Origin: Streptococcus tangpeifui | GTDB lineage: Bacteria; Bacillota; Bacilli; Lactobacillales; Streptococcaceae | Length of the DNA stretch: 64,000 nucleotides | Assembly (NCBI RefSeq): GCF_011038795.1 | Contig: NZ_JAAKDU010000012.1 | Span: 1-64,000 of the forward strand | Direction of reading: 5' to 3' | Part shown: piece by piece, positions 1 to 8,813 of the stretch | Layout of the letters: every line of letters begins with the position of its first letter | Position numbering within the stretch: position 1 is the stretch's first letter | Made by a program: the position numbers and the translations under genes | Notes under the pieces: generated by a model | Told to the model about the DNA's origin: nothing | The model's input: the letters and a program-made list of their open reading frames with translations, nothing else | Databases searched by the model: none

Positions 1-1007
1 GCAAGGACACTGAAGCCCCAGTCATTAGTTCCAATGATAAGACGGTAACCGAAAAGACCTCATTTGAGATTCCAGTTAGTGTGACTGATAATGATGATCC
101 AGATGCCAAAGTAACAGACGTTTCAGGTCTGCCAGAAGGAGTAACTTATGATTCGGCAAGTGGTAAGATTTCAGGTTCTGCTGATCAAGAAACTTGGAGC
201 GGTGACTCTGACGAAGTTCACACTTACCCAGTAACCATCAAAGCTACTGATGGTTCTGGCAACGAAGGTACGAAGGAGATCACCATCACGGTACAACGTG
301 ATACGGACGGTGACGGAGATCCAGACGTGACTGATCCAGATGATGATAATGATGGTATTCCAGATGATAAGGATAAAAATCCAAAATCGAAGGATGCCGA
401 AGGTCCAGTTATTAATGCCGATGATAAGACAGTTACGGAAAGGACGCCGTTTGAAGTACCTGTATCTGTCACCGATAACGATGATCCAGACGCTAAGGTT
501 ACTGAGGTCACCGGTCTACCTAAGGGTGTTAATTTTGATGAGGCTGGTAGTAAGATTTCAGGTTCTGCCGATCAAGAAGATTGGTCAAACGATCAAGATG
601 AAGCCCACACTTACCCTGTAACACTCAAGGCTACCGATGGTGCTGGCAATGAAAGCACTAAAGAAATCACCATTACGGTTCAGCGCGATACGGATGGCGA
701 TAGCATTCCTGATGTCGATGACTCGGATGATGATAATGACGGCCTTCCAGATGATAAGGATAAACATCCGAAAGACAAGGATACTGAAGGTCCTGTTGGC
801 AATACAAGTGTTGAGAAGGCTCTTAAACCAAATGACACTGCTCAATCGCATCAAACTATCAATCGATCTTCTTCGGAAGCGAACTTGCCTAAGACAGGAG
901 ACTCGAATAATTATTTACCTTTAGTGGGTGTTATCTTCTTACTGTCAGCTTTAACATTCTTTGCTACCGGAAAAAGAAGAGAAGGTGATGAGGAGGATGT
1001 ACTTTAA
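1..1007 (+). CDS. LPXTG cell-wall-anchored repetitive surface protein, C-terminal part
   Basis: The reading frame is open from the left edge, so the N-terminus lies outside the window. The visible part holds two near-identical tandem units of exactly 387 nt (129 codons), at 3-389 and 390-776, and the start of a third. Each unit has an Ig-like/cadherin-like beta domain (SVTDNDDPDAKV, SGSADQ, TYPVT.KATDG) followed by an Asp-rich thrombospondin-type-3-like calcium-binding stretch (DTDGDGDPD, DDDNDG). After a short linker come LPKTG (codons at 885-899), a hydrophobic segment and a charged tail (KRREGDEEDVL). This is the standard sortase A sorting signal, so the protein should be covalently attached to peptidoglycan. 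The repeats probably act as a calcium-stiffened stalk; the ligand-binding part is not visible. An adhesin role is inferred. Confidence 0.9.
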   Translation, partial: KDTEAPVISSNDKTVTEKTSFEIPVSVTDNDDPDAKVTDVSGLPEGVTYDSASGKISGSADQETWSGDSDEVHTYPVTIKATDGSGNEGTKEITITVQRDTDGDGDPDVTDPDDDNDGIPDDKDKNPKSKDAEGPVINADDKTVTERTPFEVPVSVTDNDDPDAKVTEVTGLPKGVNFDEAGSKISGSADQEDWSNDQDEAHTYPVTLKATDGAGNESTKEITITVQRDTDGDSIPDVDDSDDDNDGLPDDKDKHPKDKDTEGPVGNTSVEKALKPNDTAQSHQTINRSSSEANLPKTGDSNNYLPLVGVIFLLSALTFFATGKRREGDEEDVL

Positions 1008-1040
1008 TCTTTACATTGCTTGAGAGATTAAAAAAAGAAT

Positions 1041-1079
1041 AAAACAAGGTTGGTATGATCGTTCCAACCTTGTTTTTAT
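1041..1079 (+). terminator. Rho-independent terminator of the LPXTG gene
   Basis: A perfect 13-bp stem (1041-1053 with 1064-1076) closes a 10-nt loop and ends in a T-run. It lies 34 nt after the stop codon. Confidence 0.9.
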
Positions 1080-1655
1080 ACGCAAAGGAATTTCCCATTC
1101 TCTAACCCAGCTACCGCAGTAGCATTGATTGCTACAGTTCTTATCGTGACAAGGTGCGGATAACTCAAAAAATGGATAAAACGAAACTTTTCACAAAAGT
1201 ACAACAAACTGAAAGAAGATGCAAAGTCCTTAAGTAGTGTTTCAAAGAAAATTAGGAAGTTTGTTTGACGCAGGGTCGTTAATTGAAAGGCTTAAGGAAA
1301 ACAGTTCTATTTTCGCAGCAGCATAGGTGTATTCGGTTTGCAATGACGTTTTTCAGATTGGTGATAACATCAGTTGCAGGAAAGTTTTTTTAAGAGGCCA
1401 TTCGATTTTAAATTCATTTATATGTGTTTTCAGCCCAATTCATGAAGCATATCTTAGTAAAAGATAGACTTTGAGACTGCACTGCTCGTTTTTTCTTCAA
1501 ATAGTTCTTAGCCATTCAGCGAGAAACTTTTCTCCATTGGCTGTATGCTATGTTATTTTTTTGCTCTTACTGTATAAGTGATATAATGGTTTTATCATTC
1601 GATTGTGCTTTACGTTGACTGCTTTTTCAAAGCTTAGCAAATGAAGGTTAATTTT
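1080..1655. other. Long intergenic region with a possible decayed small ORF
   Basis: No intact gene is seen. Frame 1116-1268 reads as a hydrophobic stretch (AVALIATVLIVT), an in-frame TAA at 1161, then a Lys-rich helix (LKKWIKRNFSQKYNKLKED) to a stop at 1268. It could be the relic of a small membrane protein with a coiled-coil tail, but I recognise no family. A -10-like TATAAT at 1582-1587 probably belongs to the promoter of the next gene. Confidence 0.35.
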
Positions 1656-2891
1656 ATGAAAGATGCTCATTTTAAGCGTTCTCTGAGGTTTAGCTACCAA
1701 CTTTATCAGAGCTTTAGTGATGTTTTTCCTTTTGCGATGATTTATGCCTGGCTGGCCATTTGTCAAAATCTTTTTGTTTCAGAAAATTCCTTTTTGGCAG
1801 AGACCTGTCAATGGGATTTTTATCTGCAAGAGTGGTGGCTGTTTTTATCTCAGACACTGGGAAATGTTTTGCGGTTCTTGATGATTTTTATAGCCGCTTA
1901 TTTTGTGGCCAGTTTTATTAGACGTCATTTAAGCTTTATGAAGCGAGAATTCTACCTGACTAGTCTATTAGGGTTTCTGGTCACTTGGCTCTTTTTAGCT
2001 AGGATGGGGCAGGGGGTGGATCTTCTCGGTCCCAGTCAGCCATTTTGGTTGTTTTTGTTAGTTATTGCTTTTGTATTTCTTCTTGGGGTTAAGATTTGGC
2101 CTTTTAAATCTTCAGCTTTGTCTTATGTGGGTTTAGGAGGAGTGCTTCTCTTGATTTGTCTCGGTTCCAATCTTTTGAAGCGCTTCCCCAGCTTTAAACC
2201 AGAATATCTCTTGCAGATGGGCTTTTCGAATTGGTTGGGGGGTGGTCCTAGTCATTTGTGGCAGGTCCTGTTCTGGTCTTTATTGGCAATTTTTATGTTG
2301 AACTTTGGCTTTCTGGTTCCTAATGCCCTCCTGCACCCTTATACTGAATTAACAGTTGTAGGGGAGAATCTCGATGCAGCCCTAAGTCAGGCAACTGACA
2401 AGATTCCCCATCTTTTTACTCTTTATACCTTAAAAGATAGTTTTGCCATGTTTGGCGGAATTGGTCTCCTTTTGGCTCTCTTACTTGCTGTGTTGATTGA
2501 AAGTCGTAAAAGGGCCAGTTCACACTACCGTCAATTAGCATTATGGACTCTTGTTCCTGTAATTTTTGATCAAAATCTTCCCTTCCTTTTAGGGCTGCCA
2601 GTTATCTTGCAACCTATTTTGTTGCTTCCTATGATTTTAACAACTCTTTTAGCAGAAGGCTTAGGTGCCCTTTGCTTACAAATAGGCTGGTTAAATCCGG
2701 CAGTTTACGCAGTACCTAATGGCACTCCCAGTCTACTCTTCGGTTTTTTGGCATCCAATGGGGACTGGCGTTACCTCTTGGTCACTGCTCTGATCTTGAT
2801 TCTGGCAGTATTGATCTACTTACCCTTTGTCAGACTTGTCTTGAAAAGAGAACATCAAGCTGCTGAATGGATAGAAAGAGTGGACTCATGA
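1656..2891 (+). CDS. Orphan PTS EIIC-like membrane protein (lactose/cellobiose family)
   Basis: The product is a 411-residue polytopic membrane protein with about ten hydrophobic segments. Its second half follows the lactose/cellobiose EIIC pattern: FTLYTLKDSFAMFGGIG..LAL, and near the end GTPSLLFGFLASNGDWR followed by a membrane segment and a charged tail. I prefer the ATG at 1656 because GAAGG precedes it at good spacing; the ATG at 1641 has no Shine-Dalgarno sequence. No EIIA or EIIB domain or gene is adjacent, so phosphotransfer-driven sugar uptake is uncertain. It overlaps the following hydrolase by ATGA, so the two are translationally coupled. The protein diverges strongly in its N-terminal half and may have been repurposed. 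Confidence 0.7.
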   Translation: MKDAHFKRSLRFSYQLYQSFSDVFPFAMIYAWLAICQNLFVSENSFLAETCQWDFYLQEWWLFLSQTLGNVLRFLMIFIAAYFVASFIRRHLSFMKREFYLTSLLGFLVTWLFLARMGQGVDLLGPSQPFWLFLLVIAFVFLLGVKIWPFKSSALSYVGLGGVLLLICLGSNLLKRFPSFKPEYLLQMGFSNWLGGGPSHLWQVLFWSLLAIFMLNFGFLVPNALLHPYTELTVVGENLDAALSQATDKIPHLFTLYTLKDSFAMFGGIGLLLALLLAVLIESRKRASSHYRQLALWTLVPVIFDQNLPFLLGLPVILQPILLLPMILTTLLAEGLGALCLQIGWLNPAVYAVPNGTPSLLFGFLASNGDWRYLLVTALILILAVLIYLPFVRLVLKREHQAAEWIERVDS

Positions 2892-3733
2892 AAAAGCACC
2901 TGAAATCTCTGGCTTTTTCCCTCGTTGCTCTTCTTTTAATAGTCATGACAATTTTGGGAAAAGCCTATGTTAATGAAGTAACCAGACACAAGACCAAGCT
3001 TTATAATTCGCAAATGATTCCAACGATTTTAGTGCCAGGTTCAGATGCGACTCAAGAGCGTTTCAATGGACTGCTAGCTAGTCTGAATGAGCGTGGTCAA
3101 AGCCATAGTATTCTAAAACTAACTGTTAAAAAGGACGCGTCCATCACTTATTCTGGCAAGCTTAATAGCAAGGATCAACATCCATTTATCGTTATTGCTT
3201 TTGAAAATAATCAGGACGGCTATGCCAATATTAAGAAGCAGGCGGAGTGGCTTGACTTGGCTCTGACAACCTTGCAGGATAGGTATAAGTTCAAGCGCTT
3301 CAATGCTATTGGTCATTCTAATGGTGGACTCAACTGGACCATTTTTCTTGAGAAGTATTACAGCAAGGAGGATTTTCAAATACAAACCCTGCTGACGATT
3401 GCTACTCCTTATAATTTTGAAGAAACTAATATTTCCAACAAGACCCAAATGCTTAAAGATTTGATGGCTGCAAAAGAACTGATTCCAGAAAATTTGACGG
3501 TTTATAACCTTGCAGGTACGACGTCTTATGATGGGGATAAAATTGTCCCTTTTGCCAGTGTAGAGACTGGGAAATACATCTTTCAAAAGACGGCTAAACA
3601 CTATACTCAAGTAACCGTATCAGGAGACGAGGCTAGCCATTCTGATTTGCCTAGCAACCCTGAAGTCATTCAATATATTGCTGAAAAAATTGTGATGGAA
3701 CGTCCAGATAGGCTAGTAAAACCTGATCGTTAA
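2888..3733 (+). CDS. DUF915-type extracellular alpha/beta hydrolase
   Basis: The product has 281 residues. A membrane-spanning signal/anchor (about residues 5-25) precedes an alpha/beta hydrolase domain of the DUF915 'cell surface hydrolase' family. Visible motifs are TILVPGSDATQERFNGL near the N-terminus, the nucleophile elbow GHSNGG (family consensus GHSxGG), an Asp in YDGDKIVPFAS, and a late His in EASHSDLPSNP that completes the triad. The ATG at 2888 overlaps the upstream TGA as ATGA; an upstream in-frame extension would intrude into the previous gene. The substrate is unknown; an acyl ester in the envelope is plausible. Coupling to an EIIC-like membrane protein suggests the two act together. 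Confidence 0.75.
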   Translation: MKKHLKSLAFSLVALLLIVMTILGKAYVNEVTRHKTKLYNSQMIPTILVPGSDATQERFNGLLASLNERGQSHSILKLTVKKDASITYSGKLNSKDQHPFIVIAFENNQDGYANIKKQAEWLDLALTTLQDRYKFKRFNAIGHSNGGLNWTIFLEKYYSKEDFQIQTLLTIATPYNFEETNISNKTQMLKDLMAAKELIPENLTVYNLAGTTSYDGDKIVPFASVETGKYIFQKTAKHYTQVTVSGDEASHSDLPSNPEVIQYIAEKIVMERPDRLVKPDR

Positions 3734-3799
3734 ATGGGGCAATTTATTTTGAAAAACGGTTATTTCTATAGAATTGTTTTTCAAAATCATAAGGGCTAG

Positions 3800-4594
3800 A
3801 GGTTAGTATGAAAGTGAGGAAACAATAAAAACAATTATTCTTACAGGTGGAACCTCGGGCATCGGATTAGAGCTAGCTAAACTGCTCGCCAAAGAAGCCA
3901 GACGGATATTTCAGATTGCCTGAAATTAAACAAGATTATCTCAGGCTAAAGCAACCTTGGAAGCCTGAAATGCTAATCTTGAAGTTTTTACTATTAGTGC
4001 TGAATTATCAACAATCGAAGAGATTCACCAGTGTATCCAGCAGGTTGAGGTTTTGGAGCTGAAGATCGATAGTTTGATTAATCATGTTGGCTATGGCGGC
4101 AAATGGTTTGGTTGACGGTCTTCCTTTAGATACTGTTGAGCGAGCTGTGGTGACCAATGCTATGACGGCAACTCTAATTACTCAGGCCTTTTTACCTGTC
4201 AGTGTTAAAAATCAAGGGAATATATTCTCTATTGAAGTGGGGCAGCGACTCATACTCTGCTTTACTGTTGGCAAAAATCTTATTTACGGTCTTGTCAGAG
4301 GACTTCGAGTTGATTTAAAAGGAACAGGCGTTCCTATTACAAAAATTTAACCGGCCCTTGTTGCCATGAATTTTGGAGACAGTAGCGGTGACTCTGTCTC
4401 CTCGCAAGATTTTGCGGACAATAATCCTTTCAGAAGAGTTGAAATTACACCGCAGCAGTGAGTCAAATCGCTTATCGCTTAAAGGTGCAATAAATTTATT
4501 ACCTAGGATTCGGCCATCGCTTCCTGATTCGCCTGACCAAGCACATTCTTGGTCTGCTAATGGAAAAATGCTTCAAAAATTTATTTCACGCTAA
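3800..4594 (+). pseudogene. Decayed short-chain dehydrogenase/reductase (DltE/YdfG-like)
   Basis: Pieces of one SDR protein are spread over several frames. The Rossmann glycine motif ILTGGTSGIGLELAKLLAKE begins near 3836. It is followed by stops, an N-A-G-like segment (SLINHVGYGGKWFG, near 4070-4110), helix segments (NAMTATLITQAFLP) near 4155, and a catalytic-region remnant (GLVRGLRVDLKGTGV) near 4290-4340. The YxxxK motif is no longer readable. At least three frameshifts or stops break the frame, and no ATG with a good ribosome site reads through. The order and spacing of the pieces match a normal ~250-residue SDR, so this is point decay rather than chimeric debris. Confidence 0.85.
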
Positions 4595-4666
4595 TATTTT
4601 GTCTGAGACAATGATGAAGCGCTGAGATTTCGGCTGACTAATTTTTAGGGCTGTCAAGATTTTTTC

Positions 4667-4695
4667 TTGACAGCCTGTTTTCTTTCTGCTATACT
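4667..4695 (+). promoter_or_regulatory. Promoter of rpsP operon
   Basis: TTGACA (4667-4672), a 17-nt spacer and TATACT (4690-4695) form a near-perfect sigma-A promoter. The predicted 5' leader is about 60 nt. Confidence 0.85.
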
Positions 4696-4721
4696 GTTCA
4701 CGTAAAGTCATGGGAGAAGCT

Positions 4722-4745
4722 ATGGCTAAGCAAGAATTATTATAG
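4722..4745 (+). other. Possible 7-codon leader ORF ahead of rpsP
   Basis: ATG at 4722 reads MAKQELL and stops at 4745. A GGGAG sequence at 4712-4716 sits at ribosome-binding distance, stronger than the site in front of rpsP itself. It could couple or tune S16 translation, or be chance; only the sequence layout supports it. Confidence 0.3.
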
Positions 4746-4760
4746 AAAAGAGACTTAAAC

Positions 4761-5033
4761 ATGTCAGTAAAAATTCGTTTGACTCGTATGGGTTCTAAGA
4801 AGAAACCTTTCTACCGTATCAATGTTGCTGATTCACGTGCACCGCGTGATGGCCGTTTCATCGAAACAGTCGGTACTTACAATCCATTGGTTGCTGAAAA
4901 TCAAGTAACTTTGAAGGAAGACCGTATCCTTGACTGGATGTCTAAAGGGGCTCAACCTTCTGACACTGTTCGTAATATCCTTTCACGTGAAGGTATTATG
5001 AAAAAATTCCACGATTCTAAATACTCAAAATAA
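4761..5033 (+). CDS. rpsP: 30S ribosomal protein S16
   Basis: A 90-residue protein with the full S16 signature: [20 protein letters not shown] at the start, then [19 protein letters not shown]16 binds 16S rRNA and helps assemble the body of the small subunit. The length is normal. It is first in a cluster with a KH protein (12 nt downstream) and, after the tRNA genes, rimM and trmD, the usual ribosome-maturation grouping in Firmicutes. The ribosome site is weak (AAAGAGA), although a strong promoter is present. Confidence 0.97.
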   Translation: MSVKIRLTRMGSKKKPFYRINVADSRAPRDGRFIETVGTYNPLVAENQVTLKEDRILDWMSKGAQPSDTVRNILSREGIMKKFHDSKYSK

Positions 5034-5044
5034 GACCTTAGCTT

Positions 5045-5284
5045 ATGGATACCATTGAAAATCTTATTATCGCTATCGTAAAACCTTTGATTTCAAAGCC
5101 AGATAGCTTCAGTATCAAAATTGAAGATGGTCCTGAATTTATGGAGTACCATCTGGATTTGGACCCTCAGGATATTGGTCGGATTATCGGCAAAAAAGGT
5201 CGAACTATCACAGCGATAAGGTCGATTGTCTATTCGGTACCCGTTGAGACCAAAAAAGTTAGAATCATTATCGATGAAAAGTAG
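5045..5284 (+). CDS. khpA: KH-domain RNA-binding protein KhpA (YlqC family)
   Basis: A 79-residue single KH domain with the GxxG loop ([16 protein letters not shown]). In streptococci KhpA forms a complex with the Jag/KhpB protein, binds RNAs and influences cell elongation and division; that role is known from the family, not shown here. It follows rpsP by 11 nt and should be co-transcribed. Its stop codon is embedded in the terminator hairpin. Confidence 0.93.
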   Translation: MDTIENLIIAIVKPLISKPDSFSIKIEDGPEFMEYHLDLDPQDIGRIIGKKGRTITAIRSIVYSVPVETKKVRIIIDEK

Positions 5285-5306
5285 CAGAAGTGTCTGTTAC
5301 TTTTTT
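5281..5306 (+). terminator. Terminator of rpsP-khpA
   Basis: A 7-bp stem with one G-T pair (5281-5287 with 5294-5300), a 6-nt loop and TTTTTT. The stem contains the khpA TAG stop. Confidence 0.85.
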
Positions 5307-5620
5307 ATCTGTTTAGATCCTTTCCCTATTTGGAAAAGCCTTATACAAGATACTAAGCTGTTAAGTGACCCAACGAAATTTAGGGAGCTTGACGAAGAAT
5401 CCCTAAAGATCATAGGAAAGCGAGTCTAATTTCACAGAGTCGTAGGCGTGTTCATTTAGGCAGAACTTCTAATGATGACTGATGGCTGTCTATGATTCGC
5501 TAGCATACAATACTGTGGATTGCTCTATCAGTGACTTATAAGCTGAACGGGTTTAACGGACTGCCTTCGCCGGTCGGAAGATTTTAGGATTTATCTTTGG
5601 AATTTTCTTTCCTAAGCTGC
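5307..5620. other. Intergenic region between khpA and tRNA cluster
   Basis: I see no gene or strong motif apart from the tRNA promoter at the right end. Short open frames here have no ribosome site and no recognisable family. Confidence 0.5.
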
Positions 5621-5649
5621 TTGACAAGTTTCTCATTTTTCAGTAAAAT
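5621..5649 (+). promoter_or_regulatory. Promoter of tRNA cluster
   Basis: TTGACA (5621-5626), a 17-nt spacer and TAAAAT (5644-5649), 12 nt before the first tRNA base. Confidence 0.85.
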
Positions 5650-5660
5650 ATAAGTTGTAT

Positions 5661-5732
5661 TGGGGTATAGCCAAGCGGTAAGGCAAGGGACTTTGACTCC
5701 CTCATGCGTTGGTTCGAATCCAGCTACCCCAG
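5661..5732 (+). tRNA. tRNA-Gln (anticodon TTG)
   Basis: A 7-bp acceptor stem (TGGGGTA/TACCCCA), anticodon arm GGGA-CTTTGAC-TCCC, and T-arm with GGTTCGAATCC. The loop gives anticodon TTG, and the discriminator base is G. CCA is not encoded. All arms fold without mismatches. Confidence 0.95.
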
Positions 5733-5751
5733 TTTTTTTATTTGCTTCTAG

Positions 5752-5835
5752 GCCGGTGTGGCGGAATTGGCAGACGCGCTGGACTCAAAATCCAGTGTCC
5801 TCATGGACGTGCCGGTTCGACCCCGGCCACCGGTA
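5752..5835 (+). tRNA. tRNA-Leu (anticodon CAA)
   Basis: An 84-nt class II tRNA with a long variable arm (GTGTCC TCAT GGACGT). The acceptor stem is GCCGGTG/CACCGGT with a terminal G-T, the anticodon loop CTCAAAA gives CAA, and the T-arm is CGGTTCGACCCCG. The discriminator is A. Confidence 0.94.
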
Positions 5836-5919
5836 TTAGGATCTTACTTGATAAGTCGAGCCTAGAATAATGCTTCAAGGGTCGCTTATTGGTTTAGATT
5901 TGTTGTATGTGATTTAATA

Positions 5920-5993
5920 ACACCCTTGGTTTAACTGGATAGAGTACCTGACTACGAATCAGGCGGTTAGAGGTTCGAATTCTCTAGGGTGCA
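5920..5993 (+). tRNA. tRNA-Arg (anticodon ACG), probably decayed copy
   Basis: The anticodon arm CCTGA-CTACGAA-TCAGG is intact and gives ACG. The rest shows only weakening changes. Acceptor position 1 (A) cannot pair with C72. The D-stem GTTT/GAGT has three G-U pairs where GCTC would give Watson-Crick pairs. The T-stem has one G-U (AGAGG/TCTCT). All deviations from the expected sequence look like C-to-T or G-to-A transitions. It may be a pseudogene or a poorly functional extra copy next to two well-kept tRNA genes. Confidence 0.75.
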
Positions 5994-6040
5994 TCCTTAG
6001 AGAGTAGGACAAAAATCAGTAAATCTAGAATAATGTTAAC

Positions 6041-6070
6041 GAGTCTGGACTTTTGTCCCAGACTCATTTT
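6041..6070 (+). terminator. Terminator after tRNA cluster
   Basis: A stem GAGTCTGG.AC/GT.CCCAGACTC with one bulged base and a TTTT loop, followed by ATTTTT. This GAGTCTGG...CCAGACTC hairpin type is common between streptococcal genes. Confidence 0.75.
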
Positions 6071-6219
6071 TGATGGCTTGATTAAGGTAATTTTTAAAGG
6101 GGACTTGACTGATATTTTTAGCCTTCTTAGATGATTGATTAAGGGATTTCACTCTTTACTTTAGTGGTTAGAGAGTGGTAAAATACTAAGAAATGACTAA
6201 AATAATATAAGGAAGTTAT

Positions 6220-6741
6220 ATGAACTATTATAAAGTTGGGACTATTGTCAATACTCAAGGGCTTCAAGGGGAGATGCGGGTCCTATCGGTAACTGATTTT
6301 GTGGAAGAGCGGTTTCAAAAGGGGAGTCAATTGGCCCTTTTTGATGATAAGGATCAATTTGTTCAAGTGGTAACTATTGCCAGCCATCGTAAGCATAAAA
6401 ATTTCGATATTATCAAGTTTAAAGATATGTACCATATCAATGCTATTGAAAAATTTAAGGGCCACACTCTTAAAGTAGCGGAGGAAAATTTGGCAGATTT
6501 GGCTGAAGGTGAATTTTATTATCACCAAATTATTGGTCTACCTGTCTATGAAAACAATCAGCAGCTTGGTCTCATTAAAGAAATTCTTCAACCCGGAGCC
6601 AATGATGTCTGGGTGGTTAAGCGAAAAAGCAAACGGGACTTACTCTTGCCCTATATTCCATCGGTGGTTAAGAAGGTTGATTTGGCCAATCAACGTGTCG
6701 AGGTTGAGCTTTTAGAAGGGTTAGATGACGATGAAGATTGA
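6220..6741 (+). CDS. rimM: 16S rRNA processing protein RimM
   Basis: A 173-residue protein starting [22 protein letters not shown], the RimM N-terminal beta-barrel signature, with the C-terminal PRC-barrel element ([27 protein letters not shown]). RimM helps mature the 30S head with S19. ATAAGGAAG precedes the ATG at good spacing. It overlaps trmD by 11 nt, implying coupled translation. Confidence 0.97.
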   Translation: MNYYKVGTIVNTQGLQGEMRVLSVTDFVEERFQKGSQLALFDDKDQFVQVVTIASHRKHKNFDIIKFKDMYHINAIEKFKGHTLKVAEENLADLAEGEFYYHQIIGLPVYENNQQLGLIKEILQPGANDVWVVKRKSKRDLLLPYIPSVVKKVDLANQRVEVELLEGLDDDED

Positions 6742-7492
6742 TATTCTGACCCTTTTTCCTGAAATGTTTGCCCCTTTGGAATATTCCATTGTTGGCAAAG
6801 CTCAAGAGAAGGGGCTCTTAGACATCACTTACCATAATTTTCGTGAAAATGCGCAAAAATCCCGCCACGTTGATGATGAACCCTATGGAGGCGGCCAAGG
6901 TATGCTGCTGCGGGTTCAGCCAATTTTTGATACCATGGCAAAAATTGATATTCAGAACCAGCAGCCTCGGGTTTTGCTCTTGGATCCTGCCGGCCGAAAG
7001 TTTGATCAGGCTTATGCTGAGGAACTGGCTCAAGAAGACCAGTTGATTTTTATTTGTGGTCATTATGAGGGTTATGACGAACGCATCAAGACCTTGGTGA
7101 CCGATGAGGTCTCTCTGGGTGATTTTATTTTAACAGGTGGTGAACTGGCAGCTATGACCATTGTCGATGCGACTGTTCGCCTTATTCCTGAGGTTTTGGG
7201 TAAGGAATCCAGCCATCAGGATGATAGCTTTTCATCCGGTCTCTTAGAATATCCTCAATACACCCGTCCGTATGACTTTCAAGGGATGACGGTTCCTGAT
7301 GTTCTGATGAGTGGTCACCACGAGAATATTCGTCGCTGGCGGTTGGAGCAGAGTTTGCGCAAGACTTGGCAAAGGCGGCCTGACTTGCTGGAGCAGTACC
7401 AGTTGGGTACTGAAGAAGTAGAGCTTTTGGAAAAAATTAAAAAAGAAAATAGAGAAATTGAGGAAACAAATGACGGAACAAAAGATTGCTGA
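6731..7492 (+). CDS. trmD: tRNA (guanine-N1-)-methyltransferase TrmD
   Basis: A 253-residue SPOUT methyltransferase that makes m1G37 in tRNAs. [13 protein letters not shown] begins the protein; the trefoil-knot SAM-binding motifs ([18 protein letters not shown]: [27 protein letters not shown]) are intact. I chose the ATG at 6731, which gives the family N-terminus, over 6725. Both ends overlap neighbours: 11 nt with rimM and 23 nt with fnr. The last ~10 residues are read from the start region of the next gene. Confidence 0.97.
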   Translation: MKIDILTLFPEMFAPLEYSIVGKAQEKGLLDITYHNFRENAQKSRHVDDEPYGGGQGMLLRVQPIFDTMAKIDIQNQQPRVLLLDPAGRKFDQAYAEELAQEDQLIFICGHYEGYDERIKTLVTDEVSLGDFILTGGELAAMTIVDATVRLIPEVLGKESSHQDDSFSSGLLEYPQYTRPYDFQGMTVPDVLMSGHHENIRRWRLEQSLRKTWQRRPDLLEQYQLGTEEVELLEKIKKENREIEETNDGTKDC

Positions 7493-8468
7493 TATTACTA
7501 TTATCGGTGGCGGGCCGGTTGGCCTTTTCGCTGCTTTTTATGCCGGTCTACGTGGTATGTCTGTTAAAATCATTGAAAGCCTGTCTGAACTAGGTGGGCA
7601 GCCAGCTGTGCTTTATCCTGAAAAACTTATTTATGATATTCCTGCCTATCCTAAGACCAATGGGGTTGAGCTGACCGAAAATTTGTTGGCACAGCTGGAC
7701 CGTTTTAAGGAGACGACTGAGATTTGCCTCAAGGAAGAAGTTTTGAGTTTTGAAAAGACGGGCGAGCTCTTTACTATTGAAACCAACAAAGGACAACATT
7801 TATCCCGAGCTATTATCATCGCTTGCGGCAATGGAGCTTTTGCTCCGCGAACCTTGGGGCTTGAAGGTGAAGAAGTCTATGCTGATAATAATCTTTTCTA
7901 TAATGTTCATAAGCTAGACCAATTTGCTGGCCAGAAGGTGGTCATCTGCGGCGGCGGCGATTCAGCGGTTGATTGGGCCCTGCATCTGGAGCCAATCGCT
8001 GAGAGTGTGACCATTGTTCACCGGCGGGATGCTTTTCGGGCTCATGAACATAGTGTGGAACTTTTGAATGCTTCCTCGGTCAAGATTATGACGCCTTATA
8101 TCCCTTTGAGCTTACATGGAGATGGTAAAACTGTGACTGGGCTGTCCATTCAAAAGGTGAAGGCAGAAGAAGTGGTAGATTTGGACCTAGATGCCTTGAT
8201 TGTCAGTTTTGGTTTCTCAACCAATAATAAGAACTTGCGTAACTGGGGGATTGACTACAAGCGGACCAATATCGCCGTGTCACCGGTCTTTCAAACCAGT
8301 CAGGAAGGTGTCTATGCAATCGGTGATGCCGCTGACTATGATGGCAAGGTTGACCTGATTGCTACAGGCTTTGGCGAAGCTCCAACTGCCGTTAATCATG
8401 CTATCAAGTATATTTATCCTGATCGTGATAATCGAGCCGTTCACTCGACTTCCCTAATCAAAGACTGA
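7470..8468 (+). CDS. fnr: Ferredoxin/flavodoxin--NADP reductase, TrxR-like type
   Basis: A 332-residue FAD protein of the thioredoxin-reductase fold. The FAD-binding [14 protein letters not shown] is at residues ~12-25, the NADPH-binding [11 protein letters not shown] is mid-protein, and the C-terminal FAD motif is [11 protein letters not shown]. The redox-active CxxC of true thioredoxin reductase is missing from the NADPH domain, which assigns it to the bacterial ferredoxin-NADP reductase type 2 family. GAGGAAAC precedes the ATG at 7470; an upstream TTG lies inside trmD and is unlikely. A terminator follows at 8709. Confidence 0.92.
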   Translation: MTEQKIADITIIGGGPVGLFAAFYAGLRGMSVKIIESLSELGGQPAVLYPEKLIYDIPAYPKTNGVELTENLLAQLDRFKETTEICLKEEVLSFEKTGELFTIETNKGQHLSRAIIIACGNGAFAPRTLGLEGEEVYADNNLFYNVHKLDQFAGQKVVICGGGDSAVDWALHLEPIAESVTIVHRRDAFRAHEHSVELLNASSVKIMTPYIPLSLHGDGKTVTGLSIQKVKAEEVVDLDLDALIVSFGFSTNNKNLRNWGIDYKRTNIAVSPVFQTSQEGVYAIGDAADYDGKVDLIATGFGEAPTAVNHAIKYIYPDRDNRAVHSTSLIKD

Positions 8469-8779
8469 GATATTTGTGTCCTTTCATTCATTAGCCTTAG
8501 TGACAACTGGTCTAATTTTGTGAGATAAATTTTATCTAGTTATGAATCTAACCTCATCAGGGCTTTACTAATCTGATGCTGGTTGTCTGCCAATTTTAGA
8601 TAATGACTAGTTTAGACTTGAATCCCTAGCTGGATTCTGTTAGTCTTACTTTCCTTTCTGGCAGTTGGCAGCTGGAAACTCAAAGGTTTTTAGATAGTTG
8701 TAATATAGACCAAGCGGTAGTTGCTGCTTGGTTTTTCTATCGATGGGGCAAGGGTTTGACTGTTTTTGGAAGAAAGTGC
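8469..8779. other. Intergenic region between fnr and fruR
   Basis: No gene is visible. It contains a CATCAG...CTGATG hairpin near 8557-8580 and the terminator at 8709-8736. Confidence 0.5.
8709..8736 (+). terminator. Terminator downstream of fnr
   Basis: ACCAAGC (8709-8715) pairs with GCTTGGT (8726-8732), followed by a T-run. It insulates the fructose promoter from upstream transcription. Confidence 0.8.
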
Positions 8780-8807
8780 TTGACATTGGAAGAAATTGGC
8801 TTATAAT
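8780..8807 (+). promoter_or_regulatory. Promoter of fruRKA
   Basis: TTGACA (8780-8785), a 16-nt spacer and TATAAT (8802-8807). It lies downstream of any extended fruR frame, so a fruR start upstream of about 8814 is excluded. Confidence 0.88.
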
Positions 8808-8813
8808 AAAGAT

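Noticed and set aside
3..900. CRISPR-like array because of strong tandem repeats
   Set aside because: The repeat is 387 nt long, in frame and encodes protein domains; no short repeat-spacer pattern is seen here or anywhere in the window.
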